Shown: positions 53,389-62,549 of the stretch, piece after piece | How the letters are laid out: every line of letters begins with the position of its first letter | Position numbering within the stretch: the stretch's first letter is position 1 | Assembly: GCA_949299135.1 (NCBI GenBank) | Contig: CASFZG010000012.1 | Span: 1 to 64,000, forward strand | Length of the DNA stretch: 64,000 nt | DNA from: an uncultured Phascolarctobacterium sp. | GTDB lineage: Bacteria > Bacillota > Negativicutes > Acidaminococcales > Acidaminococcaceae | Reading direction: 5' to 3' | Notes under the pieces: generated by a model | Told to the model about the DNA's origin: nothing | What the model saw: only the letters and a program-made list of their open reading frames with translations | Database searches by the model: none | Program-made: the position numbers and the translations under genes

Positions 53389-54234
53389 ATGAGGGAGGCG
53401 GTAACTGTGAAACTGCGCAGCAAACCGATGACCAAAGAACAGATAAAAGAATATCTGCATAAACTGCAGCTGGCAGATTTTGAGCCGAAGCCCGACCTTG
53501 CGACGCTGCAAAAACTGCACGACGCGCATTTAAAATTTATCCCCTACGATAATTTTGACTGCCTTAACAGCAAAATAACGTCGCTTAAGCGCGAGGACAT
53601 GTTTGATAAACTCATCCTGCACAACCGCGGCGGCATTTGCTTCGAGCTGAACGGTATTTACGCGTGGCTGCTCGAATCGCTGGGCTTTAATTTCGTCAGC
53701 TTCGCAGGGCGCTTTATCAATAAAATCAACGTGTACCAGATGCGCCAGCACCGCAACATGTGCGTAACGATTAACGGCAAACGCTACATCACCGACGTCG
53801 GCGTTAACAGCGAAAGCCCGCGCATACCTCTGCTGCTGGAAGAAAACCGCGTACAGAGCGATGGCATCAGCCAGTACAAATTTACGCGCGACGAATTTTG
53901 GGGCTGGCTGCTGTGGCAGAAGGAAAAGGGCAAGCCGTGGAAGCGCATGCTGGGCTTTACCGAAGAACCGCAGCTTGAAAAAGATTACGTTTTCCCGTCC
54001 TTCTGGTGCGACGCTCATCCCGATTCGCCTTTCAATAAAGAAAAAGAGCTTTCCATCTTTCGCGAAGACTGCAACATTACCATCCGCGGCAACTATTTAA
54101 AATTTTACCTTGGCGGCAAGGTTAAATACCGTTACAAAATAAAAAACGGCGCCGATTTAAAAGAAGTGCTGTGGGAATACTTCGGTATCAACGTCGAATA
54201 CCAACTGCGGAATGACGGTATGGATTATGAATGA
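53389..54234 (+). CDS. Arylamine N-acetyltransferase family protein
   Basis: 281 residues. The Cys-His-Asp triad of the family is visible: Cys in RGGICFELNG near residue 85, His in QHRNMCV near 124, Asp in YITDVGV near 137. These enzymes move acetyl groups from acetyl-CoA to arylamines, hydrazines or other amines. ATG at 53389 follows AAGGAAGG; a GTG at 53407 with GGGAGG is an alternative. A TGC-TAAAAT promoter lies 25 bases upstream. cca starts 7 bases downstream. Confidence 0.88.
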   Translation: MREAVTVKLRSKPMTKEQIKEYLHKLQLADFEPKPDLATLQKLHDAHLKFIPYDNFDCLNSKITSLKREDMFDKLILHNRGGICFELNGIYAWLLESLGFNFVSFAGRFINKINVYQMRQHRNMCVTINGKRYITDVGVNSESPRIPLLLEENRVQSDGISQYKFTRDEFWGWLLWQKEKGKPWKRMLGFTEEPQLEKDYVFPSFWCDAHPDSPFNKEKELSIFREDCNITIRGNYLKFYLGGKVKYRYKIKNGADLKEVLWEYFGINVEYQLRNDGMDYE

Positions 54235-54241
54235 GGTAAGT

Positions 54242-55738
54242 ATGTTTGAAATCCCCCCTTACGCAAAAAAAATATTGAACGTGCTGAACGCTGCGGGTTA
54301 TGAGGCTTACATTGCCGGCGGCGCTGTGCGCGATTTGCTTTTGGGCCGCCCGCCCGGCGATTTTGACGTTACGACGAGCGCAGTGCCGGAAGAAACTGCC
54401 GCCGTTTGCAAAGCGCACGGTATTAAAACGGTTGATAATCTTGGGCAGAACTTTGGCTGCGTCGTCGCCGTTATCGAAGGGCACAACGTGGAGATAACAA
54501 CCTTCCGCGGCGAAAGCTACGGCAGCAACGCCCACAAGCCGGAAAAGGTGTGGTTCAGCAAGTCGCTGCGCGATGATTTAAGCCGCCGCGATTTTACCGT
54601 TAACGCCATGGTGATGGACGCGGACGGTAAAATTTACGATTATCACTGCGGGCAGGAGGATTTGGCGAAGAAGATTTTGCGCACCGTCGGCGATGCACAG
54701 ACACGTTACAGTGAGGACGCATTGCGTATGCTGCGCGCCTGCCGCTTTGTCGGGCAGCTTGGCTTTACCTATGTGCAGCAGGACAGTTTGCTGCCGCCAT
54801 TCGGCGAAGAAGGCACGCCCTACTATCTGCCGCAGAATTTTAAATTTCCGGTTGAACGCTGCGCAGGTTTATCACTTGAGCGCGTGCGCACGGAGCTGGA
54901 TAAACTTTTGGTCAGCGAACACGCCGGGCACGGCTTAATGCTTTTAATGGCAACAGGGCTGACTGACGCACACTGCCGCGTCAAGGAAGGCGGCAGTTAT
55001 ACGAAAATCGCCATCCTGCCGGAACTGCGCCATTTGGCGGGGCTGTCGCAGAACAGGCGCTTCCACTGCTACAATGCATGGGAGCACACGCTGGCTGCCG
55101 TCGATAACAGCCCGCGTGATTTAACTATCCGCTGGGCGATGCTGCTGCATGACCTTGGCAAAGGCATGCCCGGCATCCGCGGCACACACCCGGACGGTTC
55201 GCCGAGCGATCACGGGCACGAAGCATTAAGCGCCGTCATGGCGGAAGAACTTTTGACGCGCCTGCATTACCCGAAAGATTTTAAAAAACGCGTAGTCTGG
55301 CTGGTATCGCGCCATATGCGCTTTGCGCCGATGATGTTTACCAAGGAACGCACGCTGATGCGCTGGGTACGGGCGGAAGCTGCAAGCGGCGAGTTTCGCA
55401 CCGAAAAGGATTTGACGGAAGCGTTTACGCAGCTGAAGGAAGTGTTTTTGGCGGACATGGGCGCAACACACGCGGGCAAAAACCCGCAGCTAATGGCTGA
55501 AGGGCGCGAGCTGGCGGACGCCGTTATTGAACTGGCGCGCACCAAAATGCCGGTGCATACTTCGGATTTGGCAATCAGCGGAGCGGACTTGCACGGAACA
55601 GTGCCTCCGGAAGAAACCGGCACGTATTTAAAATACCTGCTGGCGCGCGTGCAGAGCGGCAACTTAAATAACAGCCGCGATGAGCTTCTGGCAGCGGCCA
55701 GGCACCGCCGCAGCAAAACGGAAACGGCAGAAAATTAA
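54242..55738 (+). CDS. cca: CCA tRNA nucleotidyltransferase
   Basis: 498 residues. N-terminal polymerase-beta domain (AGGAVRDLLLGRPPGDFDVTTSA near residue 25, given here as AGGAVRDLLLG and DFDVTTSA), RNA-binding linker with DLSRRDFTVNAM and EDALRMLRACRF, and a C-terminal HD domain (LLHDLGKG near 315). Adds CCA to tRNA 3' ends. The only tRNA gene in the window encodes CCA itself and lies 51 bases after. GAGG precedes the ATG at 54242. Confidence 0.94.
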   Translation: MFEIPPYAKKILNVLNAAGYEAYIAGGAVRDLLLGRPPGDFDVTTSAVPEETAAVCKAHGIKTVDNLGQNFGCVVAVIEGHNVEITTFRGESYGSNAHKPEKVWFSKSLRDDLSRRDFTVNAMVMDADGKIYDYHCGQEDLAKKILRTVGDAQTRYSEDALRMLRACRFVGQLGFTYVQQDSLLPPFGEEGTPYYLPQNFKFPVERCAGLSLERVRTELDKLLVSEHAGHGLMLLMATGLTDAHCRVKEGGSYTKIAILPELRHLAGLSQNRRFHCYNAWEHTLAAVDNSPRDLTIRWAMLLHDLGKGMPGIRGTHPDGSPSDHGHEALSAVMAEELLTRLHYPKDFKKRVVWLVSRHMRFAPMMFTKERTLMRWVRAEAASGEFRTEKDLTEAFTQLKEVFLADMGATHAGKNPQLMAEGRELADAVIELARTKMPVHTSDLAISGADLHGTVPPEETGTYLKYLLARVQSGNLNNSRDELLAAARHRRSKTETAEN

Positions 55739-55748
55739 GCCGTGCCTA

Positions 55749-55777
55749 TTGTACGCCGCCGCGCAAAGTGCTATACT
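55749..55777 (+). promoter_or_regulatory. Promoter of tRNA-Ala
   Basis: TTGTAC (55749-55754), 17 bp, TATACT (55772-55777), 12 bases before the tRNA. Confidence 0.65.
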
Positions 55778-55789
55778 AATACTATCAAC

Positions 55790-55865
55790 GGGGACGTAGC
55801 TCAGCTGGGAGAGCGTACGGTTCGCATCCGTAAGGCCGAGGGTTCAATCCCCTTCGTCTCCACCA
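55790..55865 (+). tRNA. tRNA-Ala, anticodon CGC
   Basis: 76 nt including an encoded CCA. Acceptor stem GGGGACG/CGTCTCC contains the G3-U70 pair that marks alanine tRNAs. The D arm is GCTCAGCTGGGAGAGC. The anticodon stem is TACGG/CCGTA with loop TTCGCAT (anticodon CGC, reading GCG). The T loop is TTCAATC. Confidence 0.95.
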
Positions 55866-55875
55866 GCTAAAAATT

Positions 55876-55908
55876 AATCCCATAAGGCAAAAGCTTTATG
55901 GGATTTTT
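55876..55908. terminator. Terminator after tRNA-Ala
   Basis: AATCCCATAA(GGC)/GC(TTTATGGGATT) stem with an AAAA loop and a run of T. Confidence 0.8.
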
Positions 55909-55918
55909 TATTTGTATT

Positions 55919-56821
55919 TTAAAATTTTTCAGTATCCGGATAACAATTTGCTTCATAATAATCAAGAAAATGGCTGGCAACAGCGGAAAGCGACTGCCCT
56001 TTTAACTTAAAAATAGTTTTATAGGCAAAAAGGTTTGGATGTTCTAACGGTACAAATATAAGCCCGGGATATGGTACGGCATCATACTGTTCAAACGGAA
56101 TAACTGCCACCCCAAGCCCCGCCTTAGCCCAATATAAAGCAGTGGTACGTGTAGTGCTTTCACTAAGTACATACGGAGCAAGCCGTTCTTCTTCCATAAC
56201 AGCAGTAAGCAGGCTGCGGCTGCCGCTTAAACACAAAGGAACTTTTGCCAGGTCATTTAAACCAACACTGCTGATTTTTTTACCAAACCAGTCATTTTCT
56301 TCATTAAACACAGCATAAAGCTGTTGCCTGCGCCGGAATAAAACATCAAACAAATGCGGACGCACAAGCGGCGCATTGGCAACGGCTATTTCCGAAAGCC
56401 CGTTTAAAATATGCTGCTCCTGTTCTTCAATAGAACCTTCGTGAAATACATATTTGACCTGTGGATAATCGCAATGAAACCGTTTTATGAAATTTCGTAT
56501 CAATGTAGCGCTGCGAGACGGCGATAAACTTATTTTCAGCGTGCCGCTGATGCCATTTTCATAATCTTCAATCTCACGGTGCAAATTTTCATGCAGGCGG
56601 CAGATAGTCTTTGCCTGCCTGTAAAACAACTGCCCGGCTCCGGTAAGGCGAACCTCGCGCATACCGCGGCTTTTTTGCAAAAGTTCAGTGCCAAACTCGT
56701 TTTCTAAATTTTTAAGCTGATTGCTCAACGCCGGCTGAGCAATATTCAGCTGTGCCGCCGCTGCAGTAATTGTGCCGCATTCCACCACGGCAATAAAATT
56801 ATGGTATTGGCTAATATCCAT
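55919..56821 (-). CDS. LysR-family transcriptional regulator
   Basis: 300 residues. The N-terminal winged HTH (ITAAAAQLNIAQPALSNQLK near residue 18) and the C-terminal periplasmic-binding-like effector domain (from about 90) are complete. It is divergent from the MFS gene, and an inverted repeat lies over that gene's -10 box, so it probably controls it. Effector unknown. GGGGTGA lies 5 bases before the ATG. Confidence 0.92.
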   Translation of the reverse strand: MDISQYHNFIAVVECGTITAAAAQLNIAQPALSNQLKNLENEFGTELLQKSRGMREVRLTGAGQLFYRQAKTICRLHENLHREIEDYENGISGTLKISLSPSRSATLIRNFIKRFHCDYPQVKYVFHEGSIEEQEQHILNGLSEIAVANAPLVRPHLFDVLFRRRQQLYAVFNEENDWFGKKISSVGLNDLAKVPLCLSGSRSLLTAVMEEERLAPYVLSESTTRTTALYWAKAGLGVAVIPFEQYDAVPYPGLIFVPLEHPNLFAYKTIFKLKGQSLSAVASHFLDYYEANCYPDTEKF

Positions 56822-56884
56822 AAGTTCACCCCAAATTATAACAAAAAATTATGTTTTTAATAGAAAACCGGTATTTTTAATATT

Positions 56885-56903
56885 ATTATAAAGCAGTTAT
56901 AAT
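56885..56903. promoter_or_regulatory. Inverted repeat over the MFS -10 box (candidate LysR site)
   Basis: ATTATAA, 5 bases AGCAG, TTATAAT. It is fully symmetrical and includes the -10 hexamer TATAAT (56898-56903). The T-N11-A rule of LysR sites is satisfied. Confidence 0.5.
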
Positions 56904-56943
56904 CAAGGTGTAAAGTAAATTAAGTTTTAAAGGACGTGAACTT

Positions 56944-58116
56944 ATGGATACAACTAAATTAACCCCGCAAAGCAAAAATTATTTCCGCGCTTTAGCCGCT
57001 ATTATCATCACCGGCATGGCAGCGTTCAGTATGGAATACTGCTTGCAGCCTGTTATCAGCAAAATTGCCATCACTTTTGCTCTTAATCCCGCACAGGCAA
57101 GCCTTGCCGTATCGGCAGCAATGCTTGGCATGGCGCTTACTCTTTTGGCTCTTACCTCTTTTGCCGACCGTTTGCCGCGCCGCAAACTGTTGGCAGGCAG
57201 TTTAATCATCAGCAGCACTGTACTTCTTGGCGTAGGTTTTACCCAAAGTTTTGCCGCTGTTGTTGCCCTTCGTTTTATACAGGGCTGTATTTTGGCAATG
57301 GTTCCTGTACTTGCCATGGCCTATGTCAACGAAGAATTCGACTCCACTAAAACAGGTTTTGGCATTGGTATGTATGTTTGCGGTACTACGCTTGGCGGTC
57401 TTTCCGGCAGAATTTTAGCAAGCGTGCTGACTGATTTTGCTGGCTGGCAGTTTGCCGTTATGGCACTAAGCGCACTTTCTGTACTGGCAGGCATTTTAGT
57501 ATGGGTGCTGCTGCCGCAGGAACACAATTTTTCGCCAAATCACACTAAAGGTTTTACTGTCGGAGTATTCAACCGCAGCAATAAAAAATTATTTTATCTC
57601 TGCTTTGCTGCTTTTTGCATGATGGGCAGTTTTGTAGCAGTATATAATTTTATAGCATATGTTTTGAAAGATGCACCTTATAATTTAAGCCAAAGCGTTA
57701 TCGGCTTTCTGTTCGCCGTTCAGCTTTTCGGCACTTTCAGCAGCGCAGCGGCAGGAAAGCTGAACAGTAAATTCGGCAATGGCACAATCATCTGTTCCTG
57801 TCTGTTTCTTCTGGCAATAGGCGCAGTGCTTACCACACACAGCCTTCTTATTGTAAAAATTGCCGGCCTTGCTGTTCTTACACTCGGGCTGTTTGGCGCA
57901 CATGCAAGTGCCAGCGGTTGGTGCGGCAAACTTGTTGAAAACGGTAAAGCTGCTGCCGGTTCGCTTTATATGTTCAGTTATTACAGTGGAGCAAGCATTT
58001 TAGGCAGCCTGGGCGGCATTTTTTACAGCAGCTTTGGCTGGAGCGGCGTCGCCGGTATGTCAGTTTTTTCGGCAGCCCTTGCATTTACCGCCGTGCGCGT
58101 AGCCATGGCAAAATAA
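56944..58116 (+). CDS. MFS transporter (YnfM/AraJ-like)
   Basis: 390 residues and 12 helices. The cytoplasmic loop 2-3 motif reads SFADRLPRRKLL near residue 75 (G-x-x-x-D-R-x-G-R-R type). It likely exports a small molecule or drug under control of the divergent LysR protein. AAAGGACG precedes the ATG. A strong bidirectional terminator follows directly. Confidence 0.9.
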   Translation: MDTTKLTPQSKNYFRALAAIIITGMAAFSMEYCLQPVISKIAITFALNPAQASLAVSAAMLGMALTLLALTSFADRLPRRKLLAGSLIISSTVLLGVGFTQSFAAVVALRFIQGCILAMVPVLAMAYVNEEFDSTKTGFGIGMYVCGTTLGGLSGRILASVLTDFAGWQFAVMALSALSVLAGILVWVLLPQEHNFSPNHTKGFTVGVFNRSNKKLFYLCFAAFCMMGSFVAVYNFIAYVLKDAPYNLSQSVIGFLFAVQLFGTFSSAAAGKLNSKFGNGTIICSCLFLLAIGAVLTTHSLLIVKIAGLAVLTLGLFGAHASASGWCGKLVENGKAAAGSLYMFSYYSGASILGSLGGIFYSSFGWSGVAGMSVFSAALAFTAVRVAMAK

Positions 58117-58162
58117 AAACTGCCCAAAACACATTTTAAATAAGTGTTTTGGGCAGTTTTTT
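58116..58162. terminator. Bidirectional terminator between the MFS and DUF2130 genes
   Basis: A 17-bp stem (AAAACTGCCCAAAACAC and its complement) with an AT-rich loop of 11 and T runs both ways. Confidence 0.88.
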
Positions 58163-59471
58163 AATTGTCAAGTTCTGCAAACTTAGCCGCCATAGTGGGG
58201 TTATTGCGCGTCAAGCGTTTAATGCTTAAATCTTCGGCTTTGTTATTGGCAAGACGCAGATTGTTCTCCGACGACATCAATGCCTCTTTGGTTTTCTGCA
58301 AATGGTCGATGGTTTTGTCGATTTCCTCAATCGCCTTTTTAAATTTTTCGCTGGCAAGGCGGTAATTGCGCGAGAACTTGTCCTTAAACTCGTTCAAATC
58401 GTTTTCAAAGTTGGAAATATCAATGTTCTGCGTTTTGATAACGCTTAATTCCTTACGGTATTCCAGCGAGTTCTGCGCCGCGTTGCGCAGAAGCGTGATA
58501 ATGGGGATAAAAAACTGTGGGCGGATGACGTACATTTTGGGGTAACGGTAACTGACATCGACGATGCCGGTGTTGTACAACTCACTTTCGCTTTCCAGCA
58601 TGGAAACCAGCACAGCGTATTCGCAGTTCTTTTCGCGGCGGTCCTTGTCCAGTTCCTTAAAAAAGTCCTCGTTTTTCTTCTTTGTCGCCGTCGCGTCCAT
58701 TTCGTTCTTCATCTCAAACATGATGGAAATAAATTCCGTGCCATCCTCGTCAGCCTCGCGGTAAATGTAGTCGCCCTTGCTGCCGGTGCGGGCGTCGTTG
58801 TCCTTTTCAAAATAAGCGTTCTGGAAGCCCGTCGCGCGCAGCTTGTTAAACTCAATTTCGCAGTGCTGCTCAAGGCTTTCGCCGACCATTTTAGTAGACT
58901 GGCGCAGCTTGAAATCCTTATAGCGCTCAATTTCCTCGTCTTTAAATTTCAGCTTTTCTTCATAAGTGCTGATGATGTTCTGCTCGCGGATGGCGCTTTC
59001 CTTTTTGCTGTTTTCCACCTGCGAAGTCAGCTGCAAAATGTTCTGTTCTTTATTGAACAGCTCCTGCTGCTTTTCGCTGATGACTTTGTTTACCGCCAGC
59101 TCCTTCGCCGTTTCGCTGCTTTGCAGGCGCGCGGTTAATTCGGCAATCTGCTGCTCCTTCTGCGCCAGCTCCAGCTCTTTTTTGTTTAGCGCCTCCTGCA
59201 AGCTGGAAGCCTGCGCCACCTTCTGCATATCAAGCTGGTTTTTCAAATCGTTAATTTCCATCGCCTTTTTGGCGAGCGCAACGTCGTAAGCCTTGGCCGT
59301 CGCCGTTTTGGCAAGCGTCACTGCGCTTTCCTTTTCCGTCTGAAACTGCGCCAGGCGCTCCTGTATCTCTTTGGTAAATTCCCTGTCCCTTACCTGTTTT
59401 ACAATCGCGGCGTAACCCGTTTCGTCAACCTGAAACACCTCGCCGCACTTGGGGCATTTTATTTCCTGCAT
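58161..59471 (-). CDS. DUF2130 coiled-coil protein
   Basis: 436 residues. Starts with a small CPKCGEVF Cys pair, then a long coiled coil (about 35-205, rich in Glu, Gln, Lys and Ala), and a DUF2130 domain (about 210-390, with [10 protein letters not shown] and [10 protein letters not shown], resembling a nuclease-like core with E/D residues). A second helical segment ends the protein. DUF2130 proteins are common and uncharacterised. 10 bases after the patatin gene, so probably co-transcribed. Confidence 0.85.
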   Translation of the reverse strand: MQEIKCPKCGEVFQVDETGYAAIVKQVRDREFTKEIQERLAQFQTEKESAVTLAKTATAKAYDVALAKKAMEINDLKNQLDMQKVAQASSLQEALNKKELELAQKEQQIAELTARLQSSETAKELAVNKVISEKQQELFNKEQNILQLTSQVENSKKESAIREQNIISTYEEKLKFKDEEIERYKDFKLRQSTKMVGESLEQHCEIEFNKLRATGFQNAYFEKDNDARTGSKGDYIYREADEDGTEFISIMFEMKNEMDATATKKKNEDFFKELDKDRREKNCEYAVLVSMLESESELYNTGIVDVSYRYPKMYVIRPQFFIPIITLLRNAAQNSLEYRKELSVIKTQNIDISNFENDLNEFKDKFSRNYRLASEKFKKAIEEIDKTIDHLQKTKEALMSSENNLRLANNKAEDLSIKRLTRNNPTMAAKFAELDN

Positions 59472-59481
59472 AGTGTTCTCC

Positions 59482-60336
59482 TTATTTATAATTCAGTTTT
59501 AAAATTTCATTGCACGCCGCAAGGCCGCAGTCGTAGCCGTGGTCATACAACGCCAAAAGTTTTTGCTTGTCCAAATCCAAACGGTCAATTTCCAAAGGCT
59601 GCTGCGGGCGGATGATTACCGCCTTGCCCTGTTCGGCCAGCGCTTCCGCCGCTTCAAGCTGCTTGTTGTAGTTGGCGGGGCGCTCCGCTAAAATCTGCTG
59701 CAAAAGCGGATAATGCGGGTACCACAGCTTAACAAGCGCCGAAGGCACGGCACGGTGTTTGCGGTAGCCTTTGTTGCGCGTCAGCACGATGACAAATTTA
59801 TCGTAACCCGCCCTTTGTCCCCGGTCCACCGGGATGGGGTCGGTCAGCGCACCGTCCAGCAAGCGGCGTTTATCAAAATGTACAACCGGCGCAAAAAACG
59901 GCAGCGAAGCCGAAGCGCGCACCGGCGTAAAGTTTTTGCCCATGTCCATCTGCGTGTACCAGATTGATTCGCCAGTTTCACAGTCCGTCGTGCCGACTTC
60001 CAGCCTGCCGGGATAATCGTAAAACGCTTCGTAATCAAACGGCAGCAGGCGGCGCGGTATATCGTTCAAAATAAAATCAAATCCAAACAGCGAGCGCGTG
60101 CGCAGCCAGTTTTTTACGCTGCAATAGCGGTCGTCGCCGACGAAGTCTTCAATTATACTCCTTGTGCGCCCCTTTTGCCCTGACATATACGAAAGTATGT
60201 TGCAGGCGCCCGCCGACACGCCGGCAATATGCGGGAACACAAGCTCTTTTTCCATAAAAGCATCAAACACACCTGCCGAAAACATGCCGCGCATGCCGCC
60301 GCCTTCCAGTATCAGGCTGAGATTGCCGAGTATCAT
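59482..60336 (-). CDS. Patatin-like phospholipase (YjjU/RssA-type)
   Basis: 284 residues. The patatin dyad is present: oxyanion loop [11 protein letters not shown] near residue 12, nucleophile serine in GVSAGACN near 39, and Asp in [11 protein letters not shown] near 160. The C-terminal region (about 220-284) matches the extra domain of YjjU-type proteins. Likely an inner-membrane-associated lipid acyl hydrolase. GGAGGTG precedes the ATG. First gene of a pair with DUF2130. Confidence 0.9.
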   Translation of the reverse strand: MILGNLSLILEGGGMRGMFSAGVFDAFMEKELVFPHIAGVSAGACNILSYMSGQKGRTRSIIEDFVGDDRYCSVKNWLRTRSLFGFDFILNDIPRRLLPFDYEAFYDYPGRLEVGTTDCETGESIWYTQMDMGKNFTPVRASASLPFFAPVVHFDKRRLLDGALTDPIPVDRGQRAGYDKFVIVLTRNKGYRKHRAVPSALVKLWYPHYPLLQQILAERPANYNKQLEAAEALAEQGKAVIIRPQQPLEIDRLDLDKQKLLALYDHGYDCGLAACNEILKLNYK

Positions 60337-60473
60337 AAAGCACCTCCGTAATTGTTTCTGCCTTTAATTATAACATTTTTTAAATGCGGGGCATATATTT
60401 ATTTTTTGCGGCGGCAGCGTTATAATAAAAACGTAAGCCAACCTAAACCGGTTTATGAAAGGAAGTAATTATA

Positions 60474-60866
60474 ATGTCTGCTGTACTTGATTATTTAAAA
60501 GACTGCGGCGTGTTCTACATCGCCACCATGGACGGTGACCAGCCGCGCGTCCGCCCCTTCGGCGCTGTGTGCGAATTTGAAGACAGGCTGTATTTTATCA
60601 CCGCCAACACAAAAAATGTTTACAAACAGCTGGTTGCCAACCCCAGGGTTGAAATTTCTGCCATGAAAGGGCAGGACAGCTGGATTCGCCTTGACGGCGA
60701 GGCAAAATTTGATGACCGCCGCGAAGCACGCGTTGCGATGCTGGAAGCAGTGCCGGTGCTGAAAAACATGTATAACCCCGACGACGGCGTGATGGTTGTG
60801 TTCTATCTGGACAACGTCAAAGCAACCGTCTGCTCCTTTACCGAAGAACCGAAAGAACTGGCGTAA
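60474..60866 (+). CDS. Pyridoxamine 5'-phosphate oxidase-like flavin protein
   Basis: 130 residues of split-barrel fold. It begins LKDCGVFYIATMDGDQPRVRPFG, then a RLYFITANTKNVYKQL strand and PRVEISAMKGQDSWIRLDG, which are the FMN-binding positions of this family. It may reduce small molecules or bind F420/FMN or haem; substrate unknown. GAAAGGAAG precedes the ATG. A near-perfect hairpin follows. Confidence 0.88.
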   Translation: MSAVLDYLKDCGVFYIATMDGDQPRVRPFGAVCEFEDRLYFITANTKNVYKQLVANPRVEISAMKGQDSWIRLDGEAKFDDRREARVAMLEAVPVLKNMYNPDDGVMVVFYLDNVKATVCSFTEEPKELA

Positions 60867-60878
60867 GGGTAAAAAATA

Positions 60879-60927
60879 AACTGCATTGCCAACGGATTAA
60901 CTAATCCAACGGCAGTGCAGTTTTTTA
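60879..60927 (+). terminator. Terminator after the PNPOx-like gene
   Basis: Nested stem AACTGCA/TGCAGTT, TGCC/GGCA and GGATTA/TAATCC, with symmetrical AAC bulges, followed by six T. Confidence 0.88.
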
Positions 60928-61019
60928 TTATATTTTTCTTGACTTTGAGCCGCCTCTAAGTTTTATGATTAAAATGCAAAAGAAAATCCTGCCCTTGGCA
61001 GGCTAAAAAGGCAGGGATT

Positions 61020-61847
61020 ATGATGAAGAAAACAGCCAAAATTTTACTGGCGCTTTGCGCCTGCATGGTTATAGGAGGTAATGCCGCTATGGCACAGGAC
61101 AGAATGGCTGAAAGCGCAGCCACCATTAAAACGCTTTACGGCACGGAAAACCCGTGCTATGTCAAAGGCTCGCCGGAGCTGGGTGACATAATGCAGAAAT
61201 TTATTTACAGCGACGTTAACAATCAGGTACAGATGCCGCTGGCGCAGAAGGAACTTTTAACCATTGTGGTTTTAACCGCCAACGCTACGCCGGAGGACAT
61301 CGGCATCCACGTTAAAGGTGCTTTAAATGCCGGCGCAACGCCGGATGAAATACGCGAAACGATTTACCAGACCACGCCTTACGTTGGCTTTGCCCGCGCC
61401 AAAAACGCACTGATTGAAATGCAGCTGGCGTTTGAAGAAGCAGGCATCGGCGAACTTGCCAACCAGGGCACCACTAACGACGCCGACCGCGTACAAAAAG
61501 GCGAAGATACGCAGGTCGCCATTTTCGGCGAAGGCATTCGCGGCTTTGCAAATTCCGGCACGGGCGACCAGAAGCACATCAACAACTGGCTCAGCGGCAA
61601 CTGCTTTGGCGATTACTACACCCGCAAGGTGCTTGATTTAAAACAGCGCGAGCTGATTACCTTTACCGCCATCATTACGCTGGGCTGCTGCGACCCGCAG
61701 GCTAAAGCCCATGTTGCCGGCAACCTTGGCGTAGGCAACACGCGACAGGATTTGCTGGACGCCGTTACCATTGCGCTGCCGTACATCGGCTATCCGCGCA
61801 CGCTTAACGCCATCAGCGCTATTAACGCCGTGGCACCGGCAAAATAA
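61020..61847 (+). CDS. Exported carboxymuconolactone decarboxylase-like protein (two CMD repeats)
   Basis: 275 residues. Signal peptide with core ILLALCACMVIGG and cleavage after AMA (about residue 26). Two CMD/AhpD-like repeats follow: one near 60-140 (QKELLTIVVLTANATPEDIG, HVKGALNAGATPDEI) and one near 190-265 (RELITFTAIITLGCCDPQA, HVAGNLGVGNTRQDLLDA). CMD proteins are usually cytoplasmic enzymes or peroxide reductases; the single Cys pair here is in LGCCDP. Two ATGs in series (61020, 61023). GGAGGT and an ATG inside the signal sequence could start a cytoplasmic form at residue 24. Confidence 0.88.
   Translation: MMKKTAKILLALCACMVIGGNAAMAQDRMAESAATIKTLYGTENPCYVKGSPELGDIMQKFIYSDVNNQVQMPLAQKELLTIVVLTANATPEDIGIHVKGALNAGATPDEIRETIYQTTPYVGFARAKNALIEMQLAFEEAGIGELANQGTTNDADRVQKGEDTQVAIFGEGIRGFANSGTGDQKHINNWLSGNCFGDYYTRKVLDLKQRELITFTAIITLGCCDPQAKAHVAGNLGVGNTRQDLLDAVTIALPYIGYPRTLNAISAINAVAPAK
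61074..61091 (+). promoter_or_regulatory. Internal ribosome-binding site and ATG at the signal-peptide boundary (CMD gene)
   Basis: GGAGGT (61074-61079), 9 bases, ATG (61089-61091) in frame, encoding MAQDRM. The 26 bases 61074-61099 recur exactly at 61959-61984. Confidence 0.5.
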
Positions 61848-61910
61848 AATCCCCGTCCGCAAAATATATCCGCCCCAGGGCGGAAGGTTTACGAAGGAGG
61901 AGTTTTGAAG

Positions 61911-62399
61911 ATGAAAGCTAAAAAATTATTACTTGCACTTTGCGCATTTATGATTATGGGAGGTAATGCCGCTATGGCACAGGAAAAAGCAATTCCGCAG
62001 GAATTTGAAGCAGAAAACATTTTTAAACTGGGCAACCCCAATGTTGCTTATCAGCAGTATTTTATCGGCCAGAGCTATTTAAACATGCTGACCACCGAAC
62101 GCGTACCCGTGGCTAACGTAACCTTTGAGCCGGGCTGCCGCAACAACTGGCACATCCACCACAAGGGCGGTCAGATTTTGCTTGTTACCGCAGGGCGCGG
62201 CTACTACCAGGAATGGGGCAAGCCTGCGCAGGAACTTAAACCGGGCGACGTTGTAAACATTGCGCCGGAAGTTAAACACTGGCACGGCGCCGCACCGGAC
62301 AGCTGGTTTGCACATGTTGCCATTGAAGTACCGGCTGAAGGCGCAAGCAACGAATGGTGCGAACCCGTTACCGACGAAGAATACGGCAAATTAAAATAA
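61911..62399 (+). CDS. Exported cupin-domain protein
   Basis: 162 residues. Signal peptide (MKAKKLLLALCAFMIMGG, cleavage after AMA) then one cupin barrel with metal motif HIHHKGGQILLVTAGRG near residue 83 (His, His, Gln or Glu position) and HWHGAAPDSWFAH near 123. Cupins of this size often act with CMD proteins. GGAGGAG stands 9 bases before the ATG at 61911; a TTG at 61905 is too close. It is 63 bases after the CMD gene. Signal-coding DNA is almost the same as in the CMD gene. Confidence 0.88.
   Translation: MKAKKLLLALCAFMIMGGNAAMAQEKAIPQEFEAENIFKLGNPNVAYQQYFIGQSYLNMLTTERVPVANVTFEPGCRNNWHIHHKGGQILLVTAGRGYYQEWGKPAQELKPGDVVNIAPEVKHWHGAAPDSWFAHVAIEVPAEGASNEWCEPVTDEEYGKLK
61959..61976 (+). promoter_or_regulatory. 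Internal ribosome-binding site and ATG at the signal-peptide boundary (cupin gene)
   Basis: GGAGGT (61959-61964), 9 bases, ATG (61974-61976), in frame and identical in sequence to the copy at 61074. Confidence 0.5.
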
Positions 62400-62410
62400 C
62401 ACCAAACCCA

Positions 62411-62440
62411 AAGGACCGGCACCGGCCGGTTCTTTTTTTG
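62411..62440 (+). terminator. Terminator after the cupin gene
   Basis: GACCGG/CCGGTTC stem with a run of eight T. Confidence 0.75.
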
Positions 62441-62487
62441 CGCAAAACCCATAGCCAAAACGCATAACGGCGGATAATATTTAAGCA

Positions 62488-62517
62488 TTGGACGCGGTGC
62501 ATTATGCTTTTTATAAT
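62488..62517 (+). promoter_or_regulatory. Promoter of the cyclophilin-like lipoprotein gene
   Basis: TTGGAC (62488-62493), 18 bp, TATAAT (62512-62517). Confidence 0.5.
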
Positions 62518-62549
62518 TAAGGTAACAAAAGTAGTTTGGAGGGATAGCC

